Origin: Verrucomicrobiota bacterium
GTDB taxonomy: Bacteria; Verrucomicrobiota; Verrucomicrobiia; Chthoniobacterales; Terrimicrobiaceae
Direction: 5' to 3'
NCBI GenBank assembly: GCA_026398275.1
Contig: JAPLTF010000027.1
Location: forward strand, 1-64,000
Length of the DNA stretch: 64,000 nt
This document shows positions 38,694 through 48,512 of this stretch, in pieces. Both the position numbers and the translations under genes were made by a program. Each line of letters opens with the position of its first letter. Position 1 is the first letter of the stretch. The notes under the pieces are model-generated. The model saw only the letters and a program-made list of their open reading frames with translations, was not told the DNA's origin and made no database searches.

Positions 38694-40127
38694 TCACTGA
38701 GGTTCTCGTATCGCCGATTTGATATCCTCAAAGGGAATGAACCAGAATCCGAGTCTGGCACCCACGATTACAAGACCGCTGTCAACCGCCAAGAAGCCAT
38801 AGTTTGAAGGCAGGGGATATTTGAACGTCTCAATGCGGGAATAGGACTCTCTGATGAGTTGTTCGTCTGCCTGGGAGAGATCAAATGTCAGAGAGAGCAT
38901 TTTCACTTCCGGTTGGCCGCGTCGGAAAATATACAGATCGTTTCTTGGTGCGCCCGAGGGGGAGCCGTCCCTCTCGCAGATGAAGAGGTAAAGGTCATCG
39001 CCGGACATGGCTGCCCGGTAGTTGTAGCGATCCGAACCGTATGTTTGAGTGGCCTTGAGAAGTTCATCTGGAAATTTCCAGACGGGTTGGCTTGCAAATG
39101 GAGCGGGGTTTTCCGCATTCCAAAGCAAAACCTCAAAGTGCCCACGGCGGTCCACTCTTTGCATGCTTCGCAACACATTTCGTCCTTCTCCAGGAAAAGC
39201 ATCGATAAAAAGCGTCTCTCCGGAGACGGACGTAATGTTTGAAAGGCGCTTCGGGTCGATGGTTTTCCACTCGTCCCCATTTCCTAACTTTCGAAAACTG
39301 TTCCACGGCTTGTTGAGGAGTCCTATGATAGGTCCGCCATCTTCCCCAGGGAATACGCAGAATGGACGCTCGCAAACGATGCTGTCCAGTGGACGAACCG
39401 GTGGTCGACGGTGGGTGCTGAAGAGCAGTTCGGCTGTTTCATCACGGGTATTGATCCGATAAAGACCGGCCCCCTCGCCGCGCCTGCGCTCATTATTGTC
39501 GGCACGTTCTCCAAAGCTTGCGAACAAATCCTCTCCCGCAATCCATAAAGAGTAGTGAGCGTCGGGGAGGTTTAATCTGGCCCAGGAATTTGAATCGGGC
39601 TTGTAAACCCAGAGGTCACCTTGTTCAGGGAGATACAGGTTCCCGGCGATGCGACCGGAAGGGATTGCATCGCTCTTGTAGAAATCTCCATCTTCTATCG
39701 TTTGAAAATCATCCGGATAGGCGTCAAAAGCGTAGGCCCGGATGCGGAGTGTTTCGGTTGATTGGTTTTTTAGCCCGAGTGCGATTGCGGATTCGGCCGC
39801 TTGAATGGCATCCGTGGTCAATCGCTGGCGCAGCAACCATTCCGCTTCCTGCTGGTAGAGGCGAATGAGAAACGCGGAAGTCGTCTCCTTTGACCCTTCG
39901 TCGTCGCCTGGATTTTCCCTCACAACGACGCGGAACACGCTTGGGGTTTCGACAGCCGGCAGAGGGATCGAGAAATATCCGTTGAGCAAAGCGGGATTTT
40001 CCCTTTTGGATGGCACCTTGAATGGCAACGATTTTGCGAGTGGTGCCCCAAGCGTGTCGCCATCCAGAAATACATCAGCGCAGAGATGGGGGGAGTTTGC
40101 GGGATTAACAACAAAGACCGCCGACAA
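38694..40127 (-). CDS. Hypothetical protein, possibly 5'-truncated
   Basis: 477-aa ORF whose start abuts a truncated sigma factor. Confidence 0.55.
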   Translation of the reverse strand: MSAVFVVNPANSPHLCADVFLDGDTLGAPLAKSLPFKVPSKRENPALLNGYFSIPLPAVETPSVFRVVVRENPGDDEGSKETTSAFLIRLYQQEAEWLLRQRLTTDAIQAAESAIALGLKNQSTETLRIRAYAFDAYPDDFQTIEDGDFYKSDAIPSGRIAGNLYLPEQGDLWVYKPDSNSWARLNLPDAHYSLWIAGEDLFASFGERADNNERRRGEGAGLYRINTRDETAELLFSTHRRPPVRPLDSIVCERPFCVFPGEDGGPIIGLLNKPWNSFRKLGNGDEWKTIDPKRLSNITSVSGETLFIDAFPGEGRNVLRSMQRVDRRGHFEVLLWNAENPAPFASQPVWKFPDELLKATQTYGSDRYNYRAAMSGDDLYLFICERDGSPSGAPRNDLYIFRRGQPEVKMLSLTFDLSQADEQLIRESYSRIETFKYPLPSNYGFLAVDSGLVIVGARLGFWFIPFEDIKSAIREPQ

Positions 40128-40129
40128 AA

Positions 40130-40318
40130 TGGCAGGCTCTTGATGAAACTTTCCTGCGCGATGTCTGTGGCATTCTCATGGTTGAGCACAATTCTGTAAG
40201 CGAATGTTCGGATGCGGTCGAAATAGCGGTCGAAGAGCTCAGAGAAGGCGGCTTCATCGCCTTCACTTGCAAGGCGAACCAAATCCGAGTCTGGGGGATG
40301 ATCTTCATGCACCAACAT
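40130..40318 (-). pseudogene. Truncated ECF sigma factor (region 2 only)
   Basis: DSDLVRLASEGDEAAFSELFDRYFDRIRTFAYRIVLNHENATDIAQESFIK then divergent frame; no region 4 follows. Confidence 0.65.
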
Positions 40319-40395
40319 CGTTCTCTTTTACATAGAGGACGAATGCCGGAGGAGCATTCCTTGGAAAAAGTTCAGGAATTACCGCAAAAAGTGAT

Positions 40396-40815
40396 TCAAA
40401 CCTTGGCCGGAAGCTGGCTTAGGAAATCCGTCGGGGAGATGGCAGGCACTTGTGAGGCGGGGAAGTCGCCGACATTTCGCGTGATGATGAAAGACGATCC
40501 TGTTGACCTGGCCACCGTGGCAACCGCGGCATCCTCGAAATCCGCGAACGGGAGCAGTCGTGCCTCACGCCAACCGGCGGCGTCGAGGTTACCGATTTGA
40601 AAATGACTCAACACCCGATCCATTGCGGTTTCCGCGTTTGGCTTCGAAGCGTGTTTGCGCACCAGATAGTAGAGCGTTGTCAGCCCGTGAGCCGGAAACA
40701 CACCAGCCAGCGTCCCATTGGATACCATGCTCACGACCTGTGCCGAGGCCGCGTAATGCGGTTCGCGTTTCTGGAAGACGTCCAGAAGCACATTGATATC
40801 CACCGTCACGATCAC
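40396..40815 (-). CDS. PIN-domain toxin
   Basis: MIVTVDINVLLDVFQKREPHYAASAQVVSMV...ADFEDAAVATVARSTGSSFIITRNVGDF. Confidence 0.9.
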   Translation of the reverse strand: MIVTVDINVLLDVFQKREPHYAASAQVVSMVSNGTLAGVFPAHGLTTLYYLVRKHASKPNAETAMDRVLSHFQIGNLDAAGWREARLLPFADFEDAAVATVARSTGSSFIITRNVGDFPASQVPAISPTDFLSQLPAKV

Positions 40816-41042
40816 GAGTGCTTTTTTTCCAGGTGCTCGCGGTGGATTTCCTTGTCGGGAACTCGCGGCAGAATGATGCCGCTGGCGGCGGTGACCTCAT
40901 GCTGTAGTGGTCGTTGAAGGTGCTCACGCAGGCTGCGGGTCTGTCGTGCGAGGAACTCTTCCGCCGAGGTTCCCAGCGCATTCGAATAGGCGCGGAGGAA
41001 AGTGAGATCTTCTTCCGGCAAAGGAATCGTGATCGTGGACAT
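40812..41042 (-). CDS. Antitoxin partner of PIN toxin
   Basis: MSTITIPLPEEDLTFLRAYSNALGTSAEEFLARQTRSLREHL; ATGA overlap with toxin. Confidence 0.8.
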   Translation of the reverse strand: MSTITIPLPEEDLTFLRAYSNALGTSAEEFLARQTRSLREHLQRPLQHEVTAASGIILPRVPDKEIHREHLEKKHS

Positions 41043-41142
41043 GTGGCGAACGTAATGCATCTCACGCATACTGGCAAGGTGGCGCTAGAGGACGCTTTTC
41101 GATCGGGTCATTCAGCCCGCAGACTTTCGCGATGATGAATAC

Positions 41143-41170
41143 GTGACACAGGCTGGAAAGCCTGTGTCAC
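41143..41170. repeat. REP-like perfect palindrome GTGACACAGGCT-ggaa-AGCCTGTGTCAC
   Basis: 12-bp perfect inverted repeat just downstream of the L,D-transpeptidase stop; could act as terminator. Confidence 0.6.
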
Positions 41171-41175
41171 CTTGC

Positions 41176-41946
41176 TCAGTGCACGATCTTGACCGGGGTT
41201 CCGGGCGGGGAGTTTTCGTAGAATTTTTCCGCGGCGCCGTGGGGGAGGCGGATGCAGCCGTGGGAGGCGGCGTAGCCGGGCAGGTAGCCGGCGTGCATGC
41301 CGACGGCTCCGTTGACCCTGAGGAAGTGGGGCATGGGGGCACCTTGGAAGTGGGTGCCCGGAGGGCGTTTGTCCTTGTTGACCCCGATGTTTTTCACGAC
41401 GGCATTGCCGCTGGAATCCACGTAGTCCCCATAGAGCGTCGAGATGTGGTCGGCATCCTTTTCAATGACGGAAAAATTTCCCGAGGGGGTGTTGTATCCC
41501 TCGCGGCCGGTTGAGACGGGCGCGCTGCCGACCTCGACTCCGCCCTTGTAAAACCGTGCGGTCTGGTCGCTGAGGTCGATGACGATCGACGGGGCGCCGG
41601 GGACGCCGTCGCCGGACCACGACCATTTCGGTTCCGGTGCCGGAGCGGCCTCGGCCGGGCGCTTCGGGCCATTCTGTTTGGCGAAGAAGATTTCCCCATT
41701 CGGGCCGAGATAGGCGGTGGAGTAGTCCGGCTGATCGCGGAAGGCGGGGCCTCTGGACGCGCAGGAGGTGAGGACGGCAACGGCGAAGAGTGCGGCGAGC
41801 CAGCGAGTAAAACCTGGAGGGCGCTGCGCCGTCAGCGCCGACTTTTCCAATCCAAAAAATGGGACGGCACGGCGGCCATCCCTCCAAGGAATCCGCACAG
41901 TCAGGCTGCCCGTGCCCCCTGGTTTGGTTGTTTCACCTTTCTTCAT
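41176..41946 (-). CDS. L,D-transpeptidase (YkuD) lipoprotein
   Basis: IVIDLSDQTARFYKGG...VGMHAGYLPGYAASHGCIRLP; lipobox LTSCAS. Confidence 0.93.
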   Translation of the reverse strand: MKKGETTKPGGTGSLTVRIPWRDGRRAVPFFGLEKSALTAQRPPGFTRWLAALFAVAVLTSCASRGPAFRDQPDYSTAYLGPNGEIFFAKQNGPKRPAEAAPAPEPKWSWSGDGVPGAPSIVIDLSDQTARFYKGGVEVGSAPVSTGREGYNTPSGNFSVIEKDADHISTLYGDYVDSSGNAVVKNIGVNKDKRPPGTHFQGAPMPHFLRVNGAVGMHAGYLPGYAASHGCIRLPHGAAEKFYENSPPGTPVKIVH

Positions 41947-41955
41947 AAGCGGGGC

Positions 41956-44900
41956 TCAGGTCGCCGGAGGTTCTTCCACAGGTGCCGGCGCAGGGGCCGG
42001 TGCATCTTCTTTGCGTCCGGCGAAAAAGCGCTCCACAACGTAGAAGCAGGCCGGGATGAGGAAGATCGAGAGGAAGGTGGCCGCGAGCATTCCGCCGATC
42101 ACGGTGGTGCCGAGAACACGCCGGGAGACGGCTCCCGAGCCGTTGGCGAGCGCCAGCGGAAGCGTGCCAAGGATGAAGGCGAATGCGGTCATCAGGATCG
42201 GGCGCAGGCGCAGCCTGGCTCCGGCCAGCGCCGCTTCGAGCGCCGGCTTGCCTTTTTCGTATTCATCCTTGGCGAACTCGACGATGAGGATGGCATTTTT
42301 TGCAGCGAGCCCGATGAGCATGACGAGGCCGATCTGCGCGTAGAGGTTGTTCTGCATTCCTCGGATACTGAGTCCGGCGAATGCGCCGAACACGGCGACG
42401 GGCGTTGTGAGGAGGACGCTGAACGGCAGCGACCAGCTCTCATATTGCGCGGCGAGGATCAGGAAGACGAAGAGCAGCGAGAGCCCGAAAATCGCGGTGG
42501 GAGGGACGCCCTGGGCGGCCTTCTGTTCCTGGTAGGACATGCCGAAATAGTCGTATCCCATTCCCTCCGGCATCGTCTGTGCGAAGACGTCCTCGAGGGC
42601 GCGCATTGCCTGTGCGGTCGAATAACCGGGGCTCACCGCGGCGTTCACCTGCGAGCAGCGGAACATGTTGTAGCGCATCGTGAACTCCGGCCCGAACGAA
42701 CGCCGGGCCTGGATGAAGGAATTCACCGGCACGGCCTGGCCCTTGTCGTTTGTGACGTAGAAGAGGCCGAGGTTGTCGATGTCCGTGCGGTATTCGCCCT
42801 CGGCCTGGATGTAGACCTGCCACTGGAGGCCGAAGCGGTTGAAGTAGTTGACAAAGTATCCTCCCAGGAACGTCTGGACGGTCTGGTAGGCATCTGTGAG
42901 GCTCACCCCCTGGATCATGGCCTGGGCCTCATCCACATCGAGATAGATCTGCGGAACATCCCAGAGCGCGGTGGTGAACAGGCTCGAAAATTCCGGGCGC
43001 TTTTTCGCCGCGGCCATGAAGGCCTGCGTGTTCTTGGCGATGAACTCGACATCCGCGCCAGTGCGGTCTTCAAGCATGAACGTGACTCCTCCCGCCGTGC
43101 CGATACCGGGAATTGCCGGAGGAGGAAACGCGAAGGCGGCCGTCGGTTTCGAGAGGCCGGCAAGCTGGCGGTTGATGTTCGCCTGGATGGCGTCGATCTG
43201 GAGTTCCTTGGTCGTCCGCTCCGCCCACGGCTTCATCGCGATGAAGAAAAACCCGGTATACGTGCTCTGGACGGTGCTGAGCAGGTTGAAGCCGATGATC
43301 GATGTGACGTGCTGGACGCCCGGCGTTTTTTCGAGAAGCTTCTCGATCTCGGCCGAGGCGGCACCGGTCTGCTGGAGCGAGGACGCGCGCGGAAGCTGCA
43401 CGACGCCGAAGAGGTAGCCCTGATCCTCCTCGGGGATGAACCCGGACGGCATCCGGGCACCGAGGCCGACCCCCGCAAGAGCCAGCACTCCCATGAGGAG
43501 CAGGCTGATGACGAACTTCCGCATGAGCCCGCCGCAGATCGATGCGTAGCCGTTCGTCGCGGAACCAAAAACCTTGTTGAACGAGCGGAAGAAGGCGCCG
43601 AGCGGACCTTTGGTCTCCTTCTTCGGCTTGAGCAGCAGGGCTCCAAGCGCCGGGCTGAGGGAGAGCGCGTTGAACGCCGAGATGAGAACCGAGACCGCCA
43701 TGGTCACCGCGAACTGCTGATACATCGCTCCCGTGATCCCCGGGATGAACACGGTCGGGATGAACACCGCCGCCAGGATCAGCGCGATGGCGATGACCGG
43801 CCCGGAGACCTGGCTCATCGCCTTGAACGCCGCATCTTTTGGAGACAGCCCCTCCTCGATATGGTGCTCGATCGCCTCGACCACGACGATGGCGTCGTCC
43901 ACGACCAGGCCAATCGCCAGCACCAGCCCGAACAGGGACAGCGTGTTGATGGAAAATCCCAACATGGGAAAAATCGCAAACGTCCCGATCAGGGACACGG
44001 GCACCGCGATCAGCGGGATCAGCGTGGCCCGCCAGCCCTGCAGGAAGATGAAGACGACGATGATCACGAGGACCATCGCCTCGAAGAGGGTCTTCACGAT
44101 TTCCTTCATGCTCTCGGTGATCGCGAGCGTCGTGTCGAGGGCGACCTCGTATTTAAAATCGTCCGGGAAAAGCTTCGCCTGCTTTTCAAACAGCGCGCGC
44201 ACCTGCTTCATCGTGTCCACGGCGTTCGACCCGGGGAGCTGGTAGACGCAGACGATCGCCGCGTTTTGTCCGTTGTAGCGGCCCTGCAGGTTGTAGATCT
44301 GCCCTCCCAGGTCCACCCGCGCCACGTCGCCCACGCGAACGATCGATCCGTCGTCGTTCGCGCGGATTACGATCTGTTCGAAATCCTTCGGCGTCACGAG
44401 GCGCCCGGTCGTGTTGACGGTGAACGTGAAGACCTGCCCCGGCGGAACCGGTTCCCCGCCGATCTGACCGGCGGGGTTCACGTTGTTTTGCGCGTTCACC
44501 GCGCGGATGACCTCCGGGACCGTGATGTTCAGGGTGGCGAGCCGGTCGGGCTTCACCCAGATCCGCATGGCATACTGGCCGGCGCCGAAGATGCTGACGC
44601 TGCCGACGCCGTTGACGCGGGTGAGAGGGTCGTTGATGTTGATGTAGGCATAGTTCGCCAGGAAGGTGGGGTCGAACGTCCCGTTCGGCGAGTAGAGGGC
44701 GAAGACCCCGAGCGGAGAAGAGAGCGCCTGCTCGACCGTGACGCCGAAGTTGCGCACGTCCTGCGGGAGCTGCGAGGACGCCTGCGTCTGGCGCATCTGC
44801 GCGAGGATCTGGTCGGTCGTGGGGACGGTGCTCGTATCGAAGATGACGTTGAGGGTCATCATGCCGTTGTTGGCATTGATCGAATACATGTAGTCCATGC

Positions 44901-45120
44901 CCTCGACCCCGCTCATCTGCTGCTCGATCGGCGTGGCCACCGACTGCTCGACCGTGAGGGCGTCGGCGCCGACATACGTCGTCTGCACCTGGATCTGCGG
45001 CGGGACGATATTCGGGAATTGCGAGACCGGCAGGCCGGCCATCGAGACAAGGCCGACGATCACCATGATGATCGCGATGACCATCGCCACAATCGGCCGG
45101 CGGATGAAAAAGTTCGACAT
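41956..45120 (-). CDS. RND efflux pump inner-membrane subunit (HAE1/AcrB-like)
   Basis: [45 protein letters not shown]...[17 protein letters not shown]. Confidence 0.97.
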   Translation of the reverse strand: MSNFFIRRPIVAMVIAIIMVIVGLVSMAGLPVSQFPNIVPPQIQVQTTYVGADALTVEQSVATPIEQQMSGVEGMDYMYSINANNGMMTLNVIFDTSTVPTTDQILAQMRQTQASSQLPQDVRNFGVTVEQALSSPLGVFALYSPNGTFDPTFLANYAYININDPLTRVNGVGSVSIFGAGQYAMRIWVKPDRLATLNITVPEVIRAVNAQNNVNPAGQIGGEPVPPGQVFTFTVNTTGRLVTPKDFEQIVIRANDDGSIVRVGDVARVDLGGQIYNLQGRYNGQNAAIVCVYQLPGSNAVDTMKQVRALFEKQAKLFPDDFKYEVALDTTLAITESMKEIVKTLFEAMVLVIIVVFIFLQGWRATLIPLIAVPVSLIGTFAIFPMLGFSINTLSLFGLVLAIGLVVDDAIVVVEAIEHHIEEGLSPKDAAFKAMSQVSGPVIAIALILAAVFIPTVFIPGITGAMYQQFAVTMAVSVLISAFNALSLSPALGALLLKPKKETKGPLGAFFRSFNKVFGSATNGYASICGGLMRKFVISLLLMGVLALAGVGLGARMPSGFIPEEDQGYLFGVVQLPRASSLQQTGAASAEIEKLLEKTPGVQHVTSIIGFNLLSTVQSTYTGFFFIAMKPWAERTTKELQIDAIQANINRQLAGLSKPTAAFAFPPPAIPGIGTAGGVTFMLEDRTGADVEFIAKNTQAFMAAAKKRPEFSSLFTTALWDVPQIYLDVDEAQAMIQGVSLTDAYQTVQTFLGGYFVNYFNRFGLQWQVYIQAEGEYRTDIDNLGLFYVTNDKGQAVPVNSFIQARRSFGPEFTMRYNMFRCSQVNAAVSPGYSTAQAMRALEDVFAQTMPEGMGYDYFGMSYQEQKAAQGVPPTAIFGLSLLFVFLILAAQYESWSLPFSVLLTTPVAVFGAFAGLSIRGMQNNLYAQIGLVMLIGLAAKNAILIVEFAKDEYEKGKPALEAALAGARLRLRPILMTAFAFILGTLPLALANGSGAVSRRVLGTTVIGGMLAATFLSIFLIPACFYVVERFFAGRKEDAPAPAPAPVEEPPAT

Positions 45121-45122
45121 GG

Positions 45123-46277
45123 CTATTTGGCGGCCTGCGGGGCGGGTGAAGCTGCGGGGGCGACATACGGCTGGGCGATCACCTTGGATCCCGGCGCCGC
45201 CTTCTCCGTGCCGCCGACCAGCACCTTGTCCCCGGCCTTGAGCGCGCCCTGCACGACCTGCAACTGGCCGTCAATCGGGCCCAGCTTGACCGGCACGGGT
45301 TTCACCGTGTCGTCCGGTCCGAGCACTTTGACGAAGTAGTTCCCCTGAAGCTCCACCGTTGAGGCCTGCGGGACGAGGATGGCATTCTTCAGCTGCTCCA
45401 CCGGTGCGGTGACCCGGGCGAAGAGTCCGGGCCGGAGGACGCTGTTGGCATTCGGGAAGAGGGCCGTGATCTGGATCGTTCCGGTCGAGGTGTTGATCTG
45501 CCGGTTCACGAAATCGAATTTCCCCCCTTCGGGATATTCCGACCCATCCGCCAGCCGGAGCTTGAGCAGGGACTTCAGATCGTCCGGGTTCTTTTCCTGC
45601 AGAGTCGCCAGGAGCTTGGACGCTTTGAGGTATTGGGCCTCGGTGATCGAGAAATTCATCTTCATCGGATCGACCTGCGAGAGCTGGGTGAGGATGGCGG
45701 TCTTGCCGCCGGGCCCGACCAGGTCGCCGATCTGCGCCTGGGCGACACCCGCGATGCCGTCGAATGGCGCCGTGAGCGTGCAGTAGTCGAGGTTGACCTG
45801 AGCCGCCTGCATCTGGGCCTGGGCCGCCGCTGCCGCCGCGATGCCGGCCTGGGTGTCCTGATACGAGGTGTCGTATTGCTGCTGGCTGATGACTTTGGTT
45901 TGGTAGAGCTGAGCCTGCCGCTGCAGGGTGATCTGCAGGAGCTGGGCCTGCGCGACGGCTTGAGCGTAGTTCGCCTGGGCCTGGGCGAGCGCTGCCTGGA
46001 ACGGCCGGGGGTCGATGGTAAATAGCACGTCCCCTTTCTTGACCGCCGAGCCCTCCTTGTAATTCTGCGTGAGAAGATACCCTGTGACCTGGGCCTGAAT
46101 ATTAGCGTTCTGATAACCGTCCAGGAGCCCGACCCACTCGTCGGTGGCGACGACATCTTTCTGGATGGCAGTCGTGTAGCTGACGACGACCGGCGGGGCC
46201 TCGGGCTTCGGTTTCTCACACGCGGAAAAAAGCAGGACGCCGCAGACGGCCATGGCCCGGAGCAAGGAACGGTTCAT
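45123..46277 (-). CDS. RND efflux periplasmic adaptor subunit (AcrA-like)
   Basis: [49 protein letters not shown]. Confidence 0.96.
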   Translation of the reverse strand: MNRSLLRAMAVCGVLLFSACEKPKPEAPPVVVSYTTAIQKDVVATDEWVGLLDGYQNANIQAQVTGYLLTQNYKEGSAVKKGDVLFTIDPRPFQAALAQAQANYAQAVAQAQLLQITLQRQAQLYQTKVISQQQYDTSYQDTQAGIAAAAAAQAQMQAAQVNLDYCTLTAPFDGIAGVAQAQIGDLVGPGGKTAILTQLSQVDPMKMNFSITEAQYLKASKLLATLQEKNPDDLKSLLKLRLADGSEYPEGGKFDFVNRQINTSTGTIQITALFPNANSVLRPGLFARVTAPVEQLKNAILVPQASTVELQGNYFVKVLGPDDTVKPVPVKLGPIDGQLQVVQGALKAGDKVLVGGTEKAAPGSKVIAQPYVAPAASPAPQAAK

Positions 46278-46526
46278 GGGCGGATTGCTACCAGCTTGCG
46301 CCAGCCAGGGCGAGTTCCAAATTTGCCACGACCACTACGGGTCAACTTCCCCATGCACACCAGATGGCAAACCTCATGAAGCAAACCGAAGAACGGCACT
46401 CCGAGAGCCGGATATTGCCGCTTGTATGACGCCCCGTGCTTGGTTGCAAAGCCCATGTTTTTGGATGGGGCGTTCATTCCATTATGGTATCTGAACACCT
46501 ATTGTCCCATCATCAACTGCGAAACC

Positions 46527-47168
46527 ATGAAAAAAGCCCTGTTCCTCGTCGGCGGTTGGGATGGCCACCAGCCTGAAAAGATTGTCCATTTGTTTTCCGA
46601 AGAGCTCCGCAAAGCAAACATCGCGACAGACATCGAATCGACGCTTGACGCGCTCGCGGATGTGGAGCGCCTGAAAACTTATGACCTCATCTCGCCCTGC
46701 TGGACCATGGGGACCCTGACCAAGGAACAGAGCGACGGACTGCTGGCCGCTGTGCACGGTGGAGTCGGGCTGGCCGGCATCCACGGCGGCATGGGTGACG
46801 CCTTTCGCGGGAACATCGATTTCGAGTGGATGGTGGGCGGGCATTTTGTCGGCCACCCGCACGTCGGTGAATATACCGTGCGGATCAAAGACTTCGACAG
46901 CCCGATCACCAAAGGCCTTCCCGGGTCGTTCGCTTACAATTCCGAGCAGTATTACATGATGATCGATCCTGCCGTTCATGTGCTCGCAGATGCCGGGTAT
47001 GTTTACGAGGGTCGGCACTCGACGATGCCCGTCGCCTGGATCCGCAGGTGGGGGAAAGGCCGGGTCTTTTACTCCTCTCTCGGGCACGATCCGGCCGAGT
47101 TTGAGAAATTCCCCGACGCCCGCGCGCTCACCGTGAGCGGCATGCGCTGGGCCGCCGGGGATCTTTGA
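46527..47168 (+). CDS. ThuA-like domain protein
   Basis: ALFLVGGWDGHQPEKI...GGVGLAGIHGGMGDAFRGN...GKGRVFYSSLGHDPAEF. Confidence 0.9.
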   Translation: MKKALFLVGGWDGHQPEKIVHLFSEELRKANIATDIESTLDALADVERLKTYDLISPCWTMGTLTKEQSDGLLAAVHGGVGLAGIHGGMGDAFRGNIDFEWMVGGHFVGHPHVGEYTVRIKDFDSPITKGLPGSFAYNSEQYYMMIDPAVHVLADAGYVYEGRHSTMPVAWIRRWGKGRVFYSSLGHDPAEFEKFPDARALTVSGMRWAAGDL

Positions 47169-47506
47169 TTTTTATGAAAACCCGCAAAAAGCCTGCCGAC
47201 ATCAAAGTCGGAGTCCTCTACGATTGGGGCGTCCACCTTTTGGAGTATTCGCTCCAGCTCATCGACGCGCCGGTCGGCGAGGTCAGCGGATTCGCCCACG
47301 AGGGGTTCTGGGCCCCGAAGACGAAATGGAAAGCCGACGCGAACGAAGACGAGGGATTCCGCTACTACGAAAACGTGGCTGCCTACCTCACAAAAAAGGC
47401 CCCGCTCGTGATCACGCCCGAGTGGTCCCGCCGCCCGATCCACATCCTCGACCTCGCCGCCCGCAGCGCGAAGACGGGCAAAGCCATCCCAGCGAAATAC
47501 GGCTGA
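47165..47506 (+). pseudogene. C-terminal fragment of a Gfo/Idh/MocA-type oxidoreductase
   Basis: KVGVLYDWGVHLLEYSLQLIDAPVGEVSGFAHEGFW...ITPEWSRRPIHILDLAARSAKTGKAIPAKYG; no Rossmann N-terminus. Confidence 0.65.
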
Positions 47507-47710
47507 GCCCGGCCGGATTTGCTTTCCGCCGAGCTTGAAAAGAGCGTAGTATGCCGCGCCCCGATACCGATACAGGAATGCACCGACCTTCGCTCAATCC
47601 GACTTTTGCTTTTCTGCCTTCGCTGAATTCTGCCGGGTTGCAAAATCGGGTTGCAGGACCTGTTTTCGCGGCGCTAGAAATAGTTGTAAGTAGCGTATAT
47701 AAAGTTAGTT

Positions 47711-47783
47711 GGGGGTATAGCTCAACGGTCAGAGCAGGCGGCTCATAACTGCTTGGTTCACGGTTCGAATCCGTGTACCCCCA
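47711..47783 (+). tRNA. tRNA with CAT anticodon (probably tRNA-Met)
   Basis: GGGGGTATAGCTC...GGCGG CTCATAA CTGCT...CACGGTTCGAATCCGTGTACCCCCA. Confidence 0.9.
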
Positions 47784-47869
47784 TGCTTTCGGGTTCTCCG
47801 ACGGACCAGTGGATGCCGTCCCGCCACAGTGAGGGATCGACTTGCGCGCGGGAAAAAGTAATTTCCCGG

Positions 47870-48512
47870 AATGCCATCCGCAGAGCACACGACCCACCGT
47901 TGGGATATTCTGGTGATCGAAGCCGATGAGCCAACGAATGCGGTGCTGCGGGATCTGATCGACCGGGAGCTGCGGACCTCCTGGGCGGTCTCGGCGCTGG
48001 AGGGAGAGACGTTCATGCGGGGGAACGAGGTGAGGGTGGTCATCTGCGCGGACGATCTTCCGGATCTGCCGGGGTTGATGTTCCTGGCGGAGACCAGAAA
48101 TTTATGGCCGACGACCCAGCGGATTCTGATGTGCCGGGATCTTGATGCCGACCTGCTGCTGCACACGATGAGGGAGGGCGGGATATTGAACTGCCTTCCG
48201 AAGCCACTCGATCGCGAGGCCACCGGACACATGATCGAGCACGCGCTCCGACAGAGCCGGATGATGGAATCCCTGACCACGACGCGTCGGCAGCTCGATG
48301 AGGCGGAGGTCCGGGTGGCGTATCTGGACTCGGCATCCCGCAGGAACTGGTTCACCGGAACCGGGCTCAGGCTTCTGCTCTGGCTGGCGACGGCGATCCT
48401 GCTTGTGGTCTCCTTGGTTTTGCTTGGCTTAACCGGATTTTACCTGCTAAAAAGCTGTCTGGGCGTGGATTTTTTCCCGGACATCCACCTCCTGGATCTT
48501 CTACGACGTTGA
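47870..48512 (+). CDS. Receiver-like protein with C-terminal transmembrane segment
   Basis: WDILVIEADEPTNAVLRDLIDREL...LNCLPKPLDREATGHMIEHAL; LLLWLATAILLVVSLVLLGLTGFYLL. Confidence 0.7.

Noticed and set aside
42445-45339. 964-aa + strand ORF antisense to the RND pump
   Set aside because: Arg/Asp/His-rich shadow ORF of a well-recognised AcrB-like gene, produced by high GC; no domain motifs.
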